Positions 51,901-59,954 of a stretch of DNA of 64,000 nucleotides are shown here, piece after piece. The position numbers and the translations under genes are program-made. Every line of letters starts with the position of its first letter. Position 1 is the first letter of the stretch. Under the pieces are notes generated by a model. It worked only from the letters and a program-made list of their open reading frames with translations. It did not search any database and had not been told where the DNA came from. The stretch is from Dorea_D hominis (GTDB lineage Bacteria; Bacillota; Clostridia; Lachnospirales; Lachnospiraceae), in the NCBI RefSeq assembly GCF_014287705.1, contig NZ_JACOOY010000003.1:186001-250000 (forward strand), given 5' to 3'.

Positions 51901-54900
51901 AATAAAACGCTGGCTGCTTATATCGGAGCGCCGATACAGGAAGATTCTAAAGTTACAACGTATTTGTACGGCACAGATATCTTTGGCAGGGGCTGGAAAG
52001 AACTGAAGGATGATGTCAGCAATTGGCAGATGCAGCAGGAACGGAAGACAGCATACAAAAATTTCCTTGCCTATGCAGACCAGAGATGTGTACAGCTTAT
52101 GCTGGAGACACTCATAGAGTTAGGCGTTTTTGTATCAGAGAAGGAAGTCCTTTCGCAGAAGGAAATTTTTGAAAAAGGGAGCATTACGGAAACACAGAAG
52201 AATACTGTGGCAAGATGGTTGGAAATTTTAAAGAAGGAAGGAATCCTGAGAGAAGAGGACGGCAGACTATCGCGTACCGGGAAGGAAGTAGCTGTACCGG
52301 AAAAAGCTGGAGATGCGGAAACGTATTTTAAGAAACTGAAGCCGTATCTGAAGCATATGGTTACTGGAAATGAAGTTCCGCTGGACGTATTCTACCAGAA
52401 AGAGCCGGCTTTGGCTCCGAATATGCTGCTTCGGAGGATTCCGGGCTGCGAGGAAACAGTGGAAAGACTGGTGCAGGGATTAAGGCTTCTGGCAGAAGAA
52501 CGCAGAAAAGAGCCACTCCAGATTATAGAAATTGGTACAAGGGACACTGCAATTACAAGACAGTTTTTGAATGCACTGGAAGATGTAAGCGTGGCTTATA
52601 CATATGCGGATTCTTCAAAATATTTTCTGCAGGAAGCAGAGAAAGAACTTGCGAGATATGAGAGAGTCGAGTTTGAGATGCTGAATCTGGAAGAAGGCAT
52701 GGATAAGCAGCAGATGTCCTTGCATAGTTATGACGTTGTGATATCGGTAAATGCTTTACATAGAAATATTGATGCTGCGGATGCGGTAAAGAAAGTAGCG
52801 GAATTACTGAAGCCAAACGGAATATTGCTGATGACTGACCTTGTGGTAAGGACATACCTTCAGGAACTTACAGCGGCTTTTTTGGAAAATGGTTTTGCGG
52901 ATATTCGGGACAAGAGAAGAGAAGCAGGGCTGGTTACCCCGGATTGCCTGCTGTGGAGAGAATGTTTATCAGAGGCAGGAATGGGCGAAGACTGTGCTGT
53001 GACAGAGAGATATGGAAGATGTATATGCTGCAGCAGACAGCAGGCGTCTGTCCTGTCCTATCATAATGGAGCACTAAGGGAATATCTGTTAGAAAAACTG
53101 CCGGAGTATATGGTTCCACAGAACTATCATTTCATGGAGCAGCTCCCAACATTGTCCAATGGGAAGATTAACAGGAAGCAATTGCGGGAAGATTTTAAAG
53201 AAGAAACTGCGGTTATCCGATTTTCAAAGGCAACGACAGAAACAGAAGAAAAGATTTTAGATATCTGGAAACAATTATTTGGATATGAAAATATCGGAAT
53301 TGAAGATAATTATTTTAGCCTTGGGGGAGACTCGCTGATTGCCACAAGGTTGATCTCGGAAGTACAGAAAACCTTCGGCTGCAAAATAACGATCAGTACG
53401 ATTTTTGAAAATCTGACCGTAAAATCTCTGGCAAAAGCTATTGAACAGTCCGAACAGAAAGAAGAAGATACACTGCAGATCAAACCGAATCTGGAGGAAG
53501 CATATCATCCGTTCCCATTAACCGATGTGCAGTATGCTTACTGGCTTGGCAGAAGCGGATTGTATGAATTGGGAAATGTTGCAACGCACTGTTATTTTGA
53601 ACTGGATGCAGACGGTCTTGATACTGAGTGCGCAGAGACGGCATGGAATCTGTTGATACAGAGGCATGGGATGATGCGTGTTATTATCCAACCGGATGGT
53701 ATGCAGCGCATACTGGAGAATACTCCCCAGTATCATATTGACGTGACGGATATCCGACAATTGGAAGTGACAGAAAAAGAAAAGGCATTGGATGAAAAAC
53801 GGGCAGAGATGTCTCATCAGGTAATTCAGACAGATGAATGGCCTCTGTTTGATGTGCGAATTACAAAAATAGAGGACCAGAAGCATAGGATCCACATCAG
53901 CTTTGACAATATAATCTTTGATGGCTGGAGTATGTTCCATCTCTTAAATGAATGGGCAGAAGTATATCGGAATGGAAACGCAGAAATGCCGATCACTTTG
54001 TCTTTCCGGGATTACGTTCTGGGGCTTGAGCAGATAAAGTCTACATCTGCTTATGAGAAAGATAAAAAATATTGGGAAGAACGGGTGGAAACTTTTGCGA
54101 ACGCACCGGATCTGCCACTTGCAAAGAACGAAAGCCAGATTACAGAGCAGCGTTTCTGCCGCCGGAGCGCAAAACTGTCACAGAAAGAATGGCAGTCTGT
54201 AAAGGACGCGGCGAGAAGACTGGAGGTAACGCCTTCTGTTCTTTTGATGAGCGCTTATGCGGAGACCCTCCGCTTGTGGAGCAGCAATACGGATTTTACG
54301 CTCAATTTGACACAGTTTGACCGGAAACAATTGCATCCGGAAGTGAACGATCTGATTGGAGACTTTACAACCCTGACATTGTTGGAGATAAAGAATGCAG
54401 GGAATAGTTTTGCGGAAAGGACAAAAGCAATTCAGAAGCAGCTTACAGAAGATCTGGAGCATACAGCTTATAGTGCAGTTGAACTGGAGCGCGAACTAAA
54501 GAAAAAGACTGGAAATATGCGGGGCGCTATTATGCCGGTAGTGTTTACCAGTGGTCTTGGCGTGGAGCAGTGGAATGAGGGAAAATGGCTTGGAAAACTG
54601 AATTATAACATTTCACAGACACCGCAGGTGTGGCTGGATCATCAGGTGGTTGAAATGGATGGCAGCTTATGCCTGTTCTGGGATTCTGTAGATGAATTGT
54701 TTTATCCGGGAATGTTGGATGAGATGTTCCGGGCATATACTGGTCTGCTTCATACGTTGGCAGTTCATCCGGAGATCATGCAGGAAAAAACGGCAAGTCT
54801 GGTAACAGCGAAAATTTCAGAAAAACGGCGTCAGGCGAATGAAACGGCGGTTGAATTTGAAGAGAAAACGCTGGATAGATTATTTTTGGAGGCAGTAGAC

Positions 54901-57792
54901 AGGTTCCCGGATAAGGAGGCGCTGGTAACGGGTAGCAGACGGATGACATATCGGGAAATAAAAGAAGAAGCGTTTTATATTTCCGAGCAGTTGCGGAGCA
55001 TGGGAATAAAAAAACAAGAGACTGTAGCTGTATTTATGGAAAAGGGATGGGAGCAGGTGGTTGCTGTTTATGGAATCCTATTTGCCGGAGCTGCATATCT
55101 TCCGATAGATATCCATAATCCAAAGGAACGGGTAGAAAAGATTCTCCGTGACAGCGGGACAAGAATCATTCTTGTGCAGAATCAAGCGGATGATCATGAT
55201 GCGGAATGGCTGCGGAAATGGAACTGCGTTTCTTTGTCCGGTCTGAAAAATGAGACTGAAATCAAAATGCAGGAAAATAAGCCAGAAGATCTTGCTTATG
55301 TAATCTATACGTCTGGAACGACAGGGATGCCGAAGGGAGTAATGATTAGCCACCATAATGCAGTCAATACGATATTGGATATCAATGACCGTTATCAGAT
55401 TACAGAACAGGATACGGCGTTTGGAATCTCCAATCTTCATTTTGACCTGTCTGTTTATGATGTTTTTGGCATTTTAGGCGCAGGTGGGAAATTGGTTCTT
55501 CCGGATCCGGAATATGGAAAAGATCCAGCGCATTGGATTCACTGGTTGAATCATGAGAATATTACCCTATGGAACAGCGTGCCAGCTTTTGTAGAAATGC
55601 TGGCAGAATATGAGGAATATCAAAGGCAGGTAACTTCACAATCGCTGCGGTTAGTAATGATGAGTGGTGACTGGGTTCCTGTTTCACTTCCGGGGAGAAT
55701 CCGTAATCTGTTCCAGAATGTTGAGATTGTTGCTCTTGGAGGAGCAACAGAAGGCAGTATCTGGTCTAATCATTTCGAGATTCCAGAGGTTGTGCCGGAA
55801 GATTGGAAGAGTATTCCGTATGGGAAACCGCTTGCAAACCAGAAGTATTATGTTCTGGATCAGAATATGGAAGATTGCCCTGACTGGGTACCGGGAACAC
55901 TTTATATTGCCGGAGATGGCATTGCACAGGGATATTTAAACGATAAAGAAAAAACAAAGGAAAAATTTGTTGTCTTAGATAGAACTGGAGAACGGCTGTA
56001 TTGTACCGGAGATATGGGACGGTATTGGAATGATGGTAATATTGAATTTCTTGGGAGATTGGATAATCAGGTGAAAATAGGTGGACATCGTATTGAATTA
56101 GGAGAACTTGAAAATGCGTTGAATAGTATTCCCCAAATCAAAGAGTCAATAGTAGAGGTAATAAACAAAAAATACTTAATAGCCTTTATTTGTTTCGATA
56201 AAATGAAATATGTCAAAATTGATGAGGATATATTTTGGGAAAATGGAATAAATGAACTAAAAAAAGAATTTGTAAAGAATGAGGAAGAGATATTTATAAA
56301 TTCTTATGGAAAATCCTTAGAAAAAATATCCGCAATGATAATATTTCAAACATTTATAGAAATGGGTGTAAAGGAAAACTGCGAATATACATCAAGAGAA
56401 TTTGCAGAACTTCTCAACGTTAATCTTGAATTCCAAAATCTTGTAAAGAAATGGATAGATATTTTAATAGATGAAGGAATGATGGTTAAGACAAATTTAG
56501 GCGTTATAATTTGTCGAAGAGATGAATTTGAGTATGATTTATACAGGGAAATGCAAGAATGCCAAGAAAAGGAAAGGGTATTAAAACTTTATAAGGAATT
56601 GAAAGAGAATATACCAGCAACAATTACCATTTTACGCAACAAATATGCTGACGTAGAAATAATAAGCAAGGGGGAATTTAAAGCATTACCAGTAGTTTTG
56701 GAAGAAATTAGCCCACTCGATAAAACGATGAAAGATGTGTTGTTTTCATTATATAAAATGAGTTTACAGATTACGGGAACTGACTCTTCTGTTTTGGAAA
56801 TTGGGAGTAGGATGAGAAGTAATACCAAAAGATATATGGATGTGCTAGGAAATGGTGGAGAATTCTATTACTTGGATGAATCAAGCGAGTATATAGATAA
56901 GGCATTAGAGATAGCTGGAGATGTGAACAGACTGAAAAGTATAACTTATGATTTTAAGGAACCTTATCTTTATATTGGAGAACTTCGCCATAAAATGGAC
57001 ATAATAGTAGCAGACAATACACTTCATAGAAGCTATGATATTGAATTGACATTATCCAATTTCAAAGAAATGCTAAAATCTGGTGGCATTCTTTTATTTA
57101 AGGAATATACCATTCCTAATAGATTGATTCTAAATTCAGTAGCGTTATTAGAAAAAGGATTCTCAATGATACAAGATCTTCGCAAGGGTACATGTATGCC
57201 GCTTTTGTCAGTTGATAAGTGGAAGGAGTTGTTGAAAAATGCTGGATTCGATAACATTATGAGTTTTAGATTAACCGCCGAAAATGCGAAATGTGGAACT
57301 GGAGAAACGATATTTATAGCAAGGAATCATGAAGAAGTGAATTTTATAAGTGAAGCAGAGATTATTGAGAGGCTAAAAAATATTGTTCCAGAATATATGA
57401 TTCCTAAGAGAATATATGAAGTTGTCAAAATTCCGTTGTCTGCCAATGGAAAAGTAAATAGAAATAAATTACTCAATTCTATAAAGCAAACGGATTTTGA
57501 TGAAAAAGATGAGAAACAAGCAGAGATAAATATGACAAATTTTGAAAAAAGTGTTGCTTCAGTGTGGCAAACTATACTTGAAAAAGATATTTTGGATAAG
57601 GATTCAAATTTTTTCCAAAACGGAGGAGACTCTTTAAAAGCTATCAGACTTGTAAACGCTTTAAAGGAAGAGTTAGGTATAGAGCCTAAAATTAGTTGGC
57701 TTTTTGAAGCACCAACTATTTCAGAATTTGCAGCACGAATTCAGCAGGAGATGGACTCAAACAATTATATGGAGGATGATGGCGAAATATAA
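48961..57792 (+). CDS. NRPS: ArCP-Cy-A(Cys)-[MT-like]-PCP-Cy-A(Cys)-[MT-like]-PCP
   Basis: A 2943-residue assembly-line enzyme. Aryl carrier domain (1-70; Ser33). Cyclization domain 1 (about 96-525; FPLTDVQYAYW). A domain 1 (about 545-970) with a cysteine-type code Asp-Leu-Tyr-Asn-Met-Ser-Met-Ile-Trp, interrupted by a methyltransferase-like insert (about 985-1375) before its C-terminal lobe. PCP1 (Ser1458). Cy2 (about 1518-1935) with the intact DNIIFDGWS. A domain 2 (about 1975-2390; code DLYNMSLIW) with a second insert (about 2395-2800). PCP2 (Ser2891). Both inserts have degenerate SAM motifs (EIGTRDTA, EIGSRMRS), as in PchE-type epimerases. Base composition falls sharply from about 56050, inside A2. 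No TE, so the chain passes on. Confidence 0.92.
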   Translation: MEYIEIKEQIKQKLPVARDLGDSENLLELGLSSLTIMRLVNQWRKQGVKVSFGSLMENPTLEGWWALIQRSMKKKAGKKRAQESKITPEKDMKQPFPLTDVQYAYWVGRDEEQALGGIDCHAYLEFDGGNIDPERLEKAWNVLQYHHPMLRACFLEDGTQKILDKPYCEKIKVHDFSRMSSEEAEVMAVSVRERLSHRKLKIEEGEVAGIELTLFPENRARMHVDMALLVADVQSLQILLRDLAAAYRGESLPAESKGWNFASYLERQKEEDKEERNNAEGYWKKRLEHLPKGPGLPLAKRPQEVTKTVFNRRIVRIGKEEWAHLQVRAKEYQTTPAMVLLTAYATVLERWSRNHRFLINIPLFNRKTEQQGLEDVIADFTTLLLLEIDCEGNPTFAELLDRIQKQLHEDMKYTAYSGVQVQRDLAQMYGDASAVAPVVFACNLGTPLVNDTFRKELGQFSYMISQTPQVWNDFQSYEDENGVQLTWDSVDKLFPENMIPDMLECFENLLHELGKKDWNQRFDVLPEKRKREIEDTARTGVPERVECLHWAVMNHAEVCPEDIALIDAGSGRSVSYGELKARATAVAAGISEKDIKGVPVALTLPRGIEQIEAALGILLSGNSYLSVSLSQPKDRRALIHEKTGVRYVVTNRELSEKLDWPEGTEILVMEGMEEGQENVRLPEVSPKDSAYIIMTSGSTGVPKGVEIAHESAWNTVQDINEKYHVTSADRALAVSAMDFDLSVYDVFGILGAGGTLVLLPEQERRNADYWLEQVLKYQITVWNSVPVLLDMLLIRAESMKQKLPIRAVMLSGDWIGMDLPQRVAAWTEDCQFVAMGGATEASIWSNYQNVTLPMPKNWKSIPYGKPLRYQAYRVVDEYGRDCPYWAEGELWIGGFGVAKGYRGDSALTGQKFITDQYGRWYRTGDLGRIWDDETIEFLGRKDHQVKIRGHRIELGEIEHAIQEFPGVAHAVVDTVSDGHGNKTLAAYIGAPIQEDSKVTTYLYGTDIFGRGWKELKDDVSNWQMQQERKTAYKNFLAYADQRCVQLMLETLIELGVFVSEKEVLSQKEIFEKGSITETQKNTVARWLEILKKEGILREEDGRLSRTGKEVAVPEKAGDAETYFKKLKPYLKHMVTGNEVPLDVFYQKEPALAPNMLLRRIPGCEETVERLVQGLRLLAEERRKEPLQIIEIGTRDTAITRQFLNALEDVSVAYTYADSSKYFLQEAEKELARYERVEFEMLNLEEGMDKQQMSLHSYDVVISVNALHRNIDAADAVKKVAELLKPNGILLMTDLVVRTYLQELTAAFLENGFADIRDKRREAGLVTPDCLLWRECLSEAGMGEDCAVTERYGRCICCSRQQASVLSYHNGALREYLLEKLPEYMVPQNYHFMEQLPTLSNGKINRKQLREDFKEETAVIRFSKATTETEEKILDIWKQLFGYENIGIEDNYFSLGGDSLIATRLISEVQKTFGCKITISTIFENLTVKSLAKAIEQSEQKEEDTLQIKPNLEEAYHPFPLTDVQYAYWLGRSGLYELGNVATHCYFELDADGLDTECAETAWNLLIQRHGMMRVIIQPDGMQRILENTPQYHIDVTDIRQLEVTEKEKALDEKRAEMSHQVIQTDEWPLFDVRITKIEDQKHRIHISFDNIIFDGWSMFHLLNEWAEVYRNGNAEMPITLSFRDYVLGLEQIKSTSAYEKDKKYWEERVETFANAPDLPLAKNESQITEQRFCRRSAKLSQKEWQSVKDAARRLEVTPSVLLMSAYAETLRLWSSNTDFTLNLTQFDRKQLHPEVNDLIGDFTTLTLLEIKNAGNSFAERTKAIQKQLTEDLEHTAYSAVELERELKKKTGNMRGAIMPVVFTSGLGVEQWNEGKWLGKLNYNISQTPQVWLDHQVVEMDGSLCLFWDSVDELFYPGMLDEMFRAYTGLLHTLAVHPEIMQEKTASLVTAKISEKRRQANETAVEFEEKTLDRLFLEAVDRFPDKEALVTGSRRMTYREIKEEAFYISEQLRSMGIKKQETVAVFMEKGWEQVVAVYGILFAGAAYLPIDIHNPKERVEKILRDSGTRIILVQNQADDHDAEWLRKWNCVSLSGLKNETEIKMQENKPEDLAYVIYTSGTTGMPKGVMISHHNAVNTILDINDRYQITEQDTAFGISNLHFDLSVYDVFGILGAGGKLVLPDPEYGKDPAHWIHWLNHENITLWNSVPAFVEMLAEYEEYQRQVTSQSLRLVMMSGDWVPVSLPGRIRNLFQNVEIVALGGATEGSIWSNHFEIPEVVPEDWKSIPYGKPLANQKYYVLDQNMEDCPDWVPGTLYIAGDGIAQGYLNDKEKTKEKFVVLDRTGERLYCTGDMGRYWNDGNIEFLGRLDNQVKIGGHRIELGELENALNSIPQIKESIVEVINKKYLIAFICFDKMKYVKIDEDIFWENGINELKKEFVKNEEEIFINSYGKSLEKISAMIIFQTFIEMGVKENCEYTSREFAELLNVNLEFQNLVKKWIDILIDEGMMVKTNLGVIICRRDEFEYDLYREMQECQEKERVLKLYKELKENIPATITILRNKYADVEIISKGEFKALPVVLEEISPLDKTMKDVLFSLYKMSLQITGTDSSVLEIGSRMRSNTKRYMDVLGNGGEFYYLDESSEYIDKALEIAGDVNRLKSITYDFKEPYLYIGELRHKMDIIVADNTLHRSYDIELTLSNFKEMLKSGGILLFKEYTIPNRLILNSVALLEKGFSMIQDLRKGTCMPLLSVDKWKELLKNAGFDNIMSFRLTAENAKCGTGETIFIARNHEEVNFISEAEIIERLKNIVPEYMIPKRIYEVVKIPLSANGKVNRNKLLNSIKQTDFDEKDEKQAEINMTNFEKSVASVWQTILEKDILDKDSNFFQNGGDSLKAIRLVNALKEELGIEPKISWLFEAPTISEFAARIQQEMDSNNYMEDDGEI

Positions 57793-57812
57793 TAGGAGGG
57801 CGTAAAAACTAT

Positions 57813-59954
57813 ATGAAGAATATTATTGTTTATGGTAGTCGGTTTGGACAATTTTATCTTGAAGCGCTAAAGCGAATGAAAGGAATAAAGATAGTAGGTT
57901 TATTAGCCAAAGGAAGTGATAGGAGTTATGAATGCGCAAGATATTATAATATTCCTCTATATACTTCATTAGATGAAGTAGAAGAAAGGGTAGATGTTGC
58001 TTGTGTTGCTGTGAAAACAGGGGCACTAGGAGGCGAAGGCGCTAATATAGCAAAACAATTATTGAGAAAAGGAATAAATGTTCTGTTGGAGCAGCCAGTT
58101 CATTATAAAGAATTGGGGGAATGCTATAAGATTGCGCAAAATCAAAAAGTGTATTTTGGGGTTGGTAACTTGTATTTGAACCTACCTGCAGTTCAAAATT
58201 TTATACGTAATGTCCATATAGTTAGTAAGACAGAAAAAATAGCATATATTAATGTTGATTTAGCGACTCAGGTTTCCTATCCAGTAATTAGTATTTTGGG
58301 CGAAGTGCTTCAGACACTTCGCCCATGGGAGAATGTGGGAAGTATATGCGGTCATGTGCCCTTTCAGACGGAAACTGTAAAGATTGGAGATATTCCAATA
58401 AGTTTCAGAGCACATAATGAAATCGAAAAAGAAAATATAGATGGATTTTTACATATGCTGTTTCGGATTAGTGTTGGATTTGCAGGTGGACAATTGACAT
58501 TGTTTGATCCTGATGGTCCTGTTATTTGGAATCCTAGAATTCATTTCCCGGATGAAAATATTATACCAGGGCGATTAGAATTCCATTCACCTTTAAATAT
58601 GGATGAACAGAATTCATTTATATTATATAGTAGCGAGAAGAAACAAAAAATGATTTTTAAGGATGAATGGCCTTGTGCAATTGCAAAGGATATAGAAAAA
58701 ACTGTAGTGGAACCGACAGAACCAACTCTTCAATATATACAAAGGATTTTGAATAATAGTCATGCTTGGCAACTTTTAATGAAAGGACTGGGATATCCTG
58801 AGATTGTTTCGGGGAGTTTTTATAGTTACTATCCGTCAGAAAAACTTTTGAGAGAAAGTACCTCTTTGTTTGAAAAAAGCAGTGCCTTGCTTGGTGGTAT
58901 GGCAGTATTTAATAATATGTGTCTAAAAACAATGTATTATTATTTGCAGCAGAATATCAAAGAAGTAAATAAAGGATATACGAGTGATGAACTGATAGAA
59001 CGAATAGGAGTGAAAGCTGATTTTGTTCCCATAATACATCGTTGGCTTCATGTGCTTAATTCTAATAGCTATATAAGAAATGAAGAAAAAGAATATTATT
59101 TTGAGAAAAAAATGCATTATTCAGAACTTGAAAAAATTTGGGTGGATGGTAAAAACGTTTGGGAAAATGCAAATTTAGGAACTATATCCACATATGAATA
59201 TTTTAAGAATAATGCTTTAAAACTTAACTATATCATGAAAGGGGAATTAAATCCTACATTACTATTGTTTCCGGAAGGTCAGATGTATGTAGCGGATGAT
59301 TTGTATTCAAAGACACCAATTTCAAGTTATTATAATCAAATGATTTCTGATTATGTTAAAAGTGAATGTGAACTGCGTGAAGGATGTAGACTGTTGGAAT
59401 TAGGAGGAGGAACGGCTTCAACAGCCAAGCCTATTATCGAAAAAATAAAATTTCTTAGTGTAGAAGAATATTTTTTTTCTGATATTTCAGATTTTTTTGT
59501 AAATCGTGCTAAAGAGTTATTCTCAGGAATTCGGTTTATTGAATATTTAAAAATAGATATTAATAATGATTTTGTTAGCGATAAAATAAAGGAGGATAGC
59601 GTAGATATAGTAATTGCAGTAGGTGTGCTGAATAACGCAAAAAATATAGAAGTTACTTTAAAAAACATCAAAAAAGTTTTAAAAAAAGATGGAAAGGTAA
59701 TTATCGTAGAAGCAATTGGTGAATCTGTTCAAATGTTAATATCCCAAGCTTTTATGATGCAAGAGCCAGATGATGCAAGAGCCGAAAAAAATGAAACTTT
59801 TTTAAAATTATATCAATGGCACGAACTGTTTCAGAAAGTTGGATTTGCTGTCGAAAAAAGTTTGCCAACTATTGATTCTGAACTGTGCGTGTATAATCAA
59901 AAGGTATTTGTATTAAGTTGCCAGTTGGAGGATAAATATAGTGGAAGTAAGTAA
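57813..59954 (+). CDS. Thiazolinyl imide reductase fused to a SAM methyltransferase
   Basis: A 713-residue two-domain enzyme. Residues 1-350 match the Irp3/PchG/YbtU thiazolinyl imide reductases (start MKNIIVYGSRFGQFYLEAL, nucleotide-binding; LLEQPVHYKEL), which reduce a carrier-bound thiazoline to thiazolidine. Residues 360-713 form a methyltransferase with an intact SAM motif RLLELGGGTAS near 528 and a winged-helix-like N-terminal part. In pyochelin assembly, reduction is followed by N-methylation, so the fusion joins consecutive steps. AGGAGGGCG precedes the start. The gene is AT-rich. It overlaps the next gene by 14 bases. Confidence 0.88.
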   Translation: MKNIIVYGSRFGQFYLEALKRMKGIKIVGLLAKGSDRSYECARYYNIPLYTSLDEVEERVDVACVAVKTGALGGEGANIAKQLLRKGINVLLEQPVHYKELGECYKIAQNQKVYFGVGNLYLNLPAVQNFIRNVHIVSKTEKIAYINVDLATQVSYPVISILGEVLQTLRPWENVGSICGHVPFQTETVKIGDIPISFRAHNEIEKENIDGFLHMLFRISVGFAGGQLTLFDPDGPVIWNPRIHFPDENIIPGRLEFHSPLNMDEQNSFILYSSEKKQKMIFKDEWPCAIAKDIEKTVVEPTEPTLQYIQRILNNSHAWQLLMKGLGYPEIVSGSFYSYYPSEKLLRESTSLFEKSSALLGGMAVFNNMCLKTMYYYLQQNIKEVNKGYTSDELIERIGVKADFVPIIHRWLHVLNSNSYIRNEEKEYYFEKKMHYSELEKIWVDGKNVWENANLGTISTYEYFKNNALKLNYIMKGELNPTLLLFPEGQMYVADDLYSKTPISSYYNQMISDYVKSECELREGCRLLELGGGTASTAKPIIEKIKFLSVEEYFFSDISDFFVNRAKELFSGIRFIEYLKIDINNDFVSDKIKEDSVDIVIAVGVLNNAKNIEVTLKNIKKVLKKDGKVIIVEAIGESVQMLISQAFMMQEPDDARAEKNETFLKLYQWHELFQKVGFAVEKSLPTIDSELCVYNQKVFVLSCQLEDKYSGSK

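Noticed and set aside
51930..53060. First NRPS insert as an active methyltransferase
   Set aside because: The SAM loop EIGTRDTA lacks the glycine-rich motif; an epimerase-type role is more likely.
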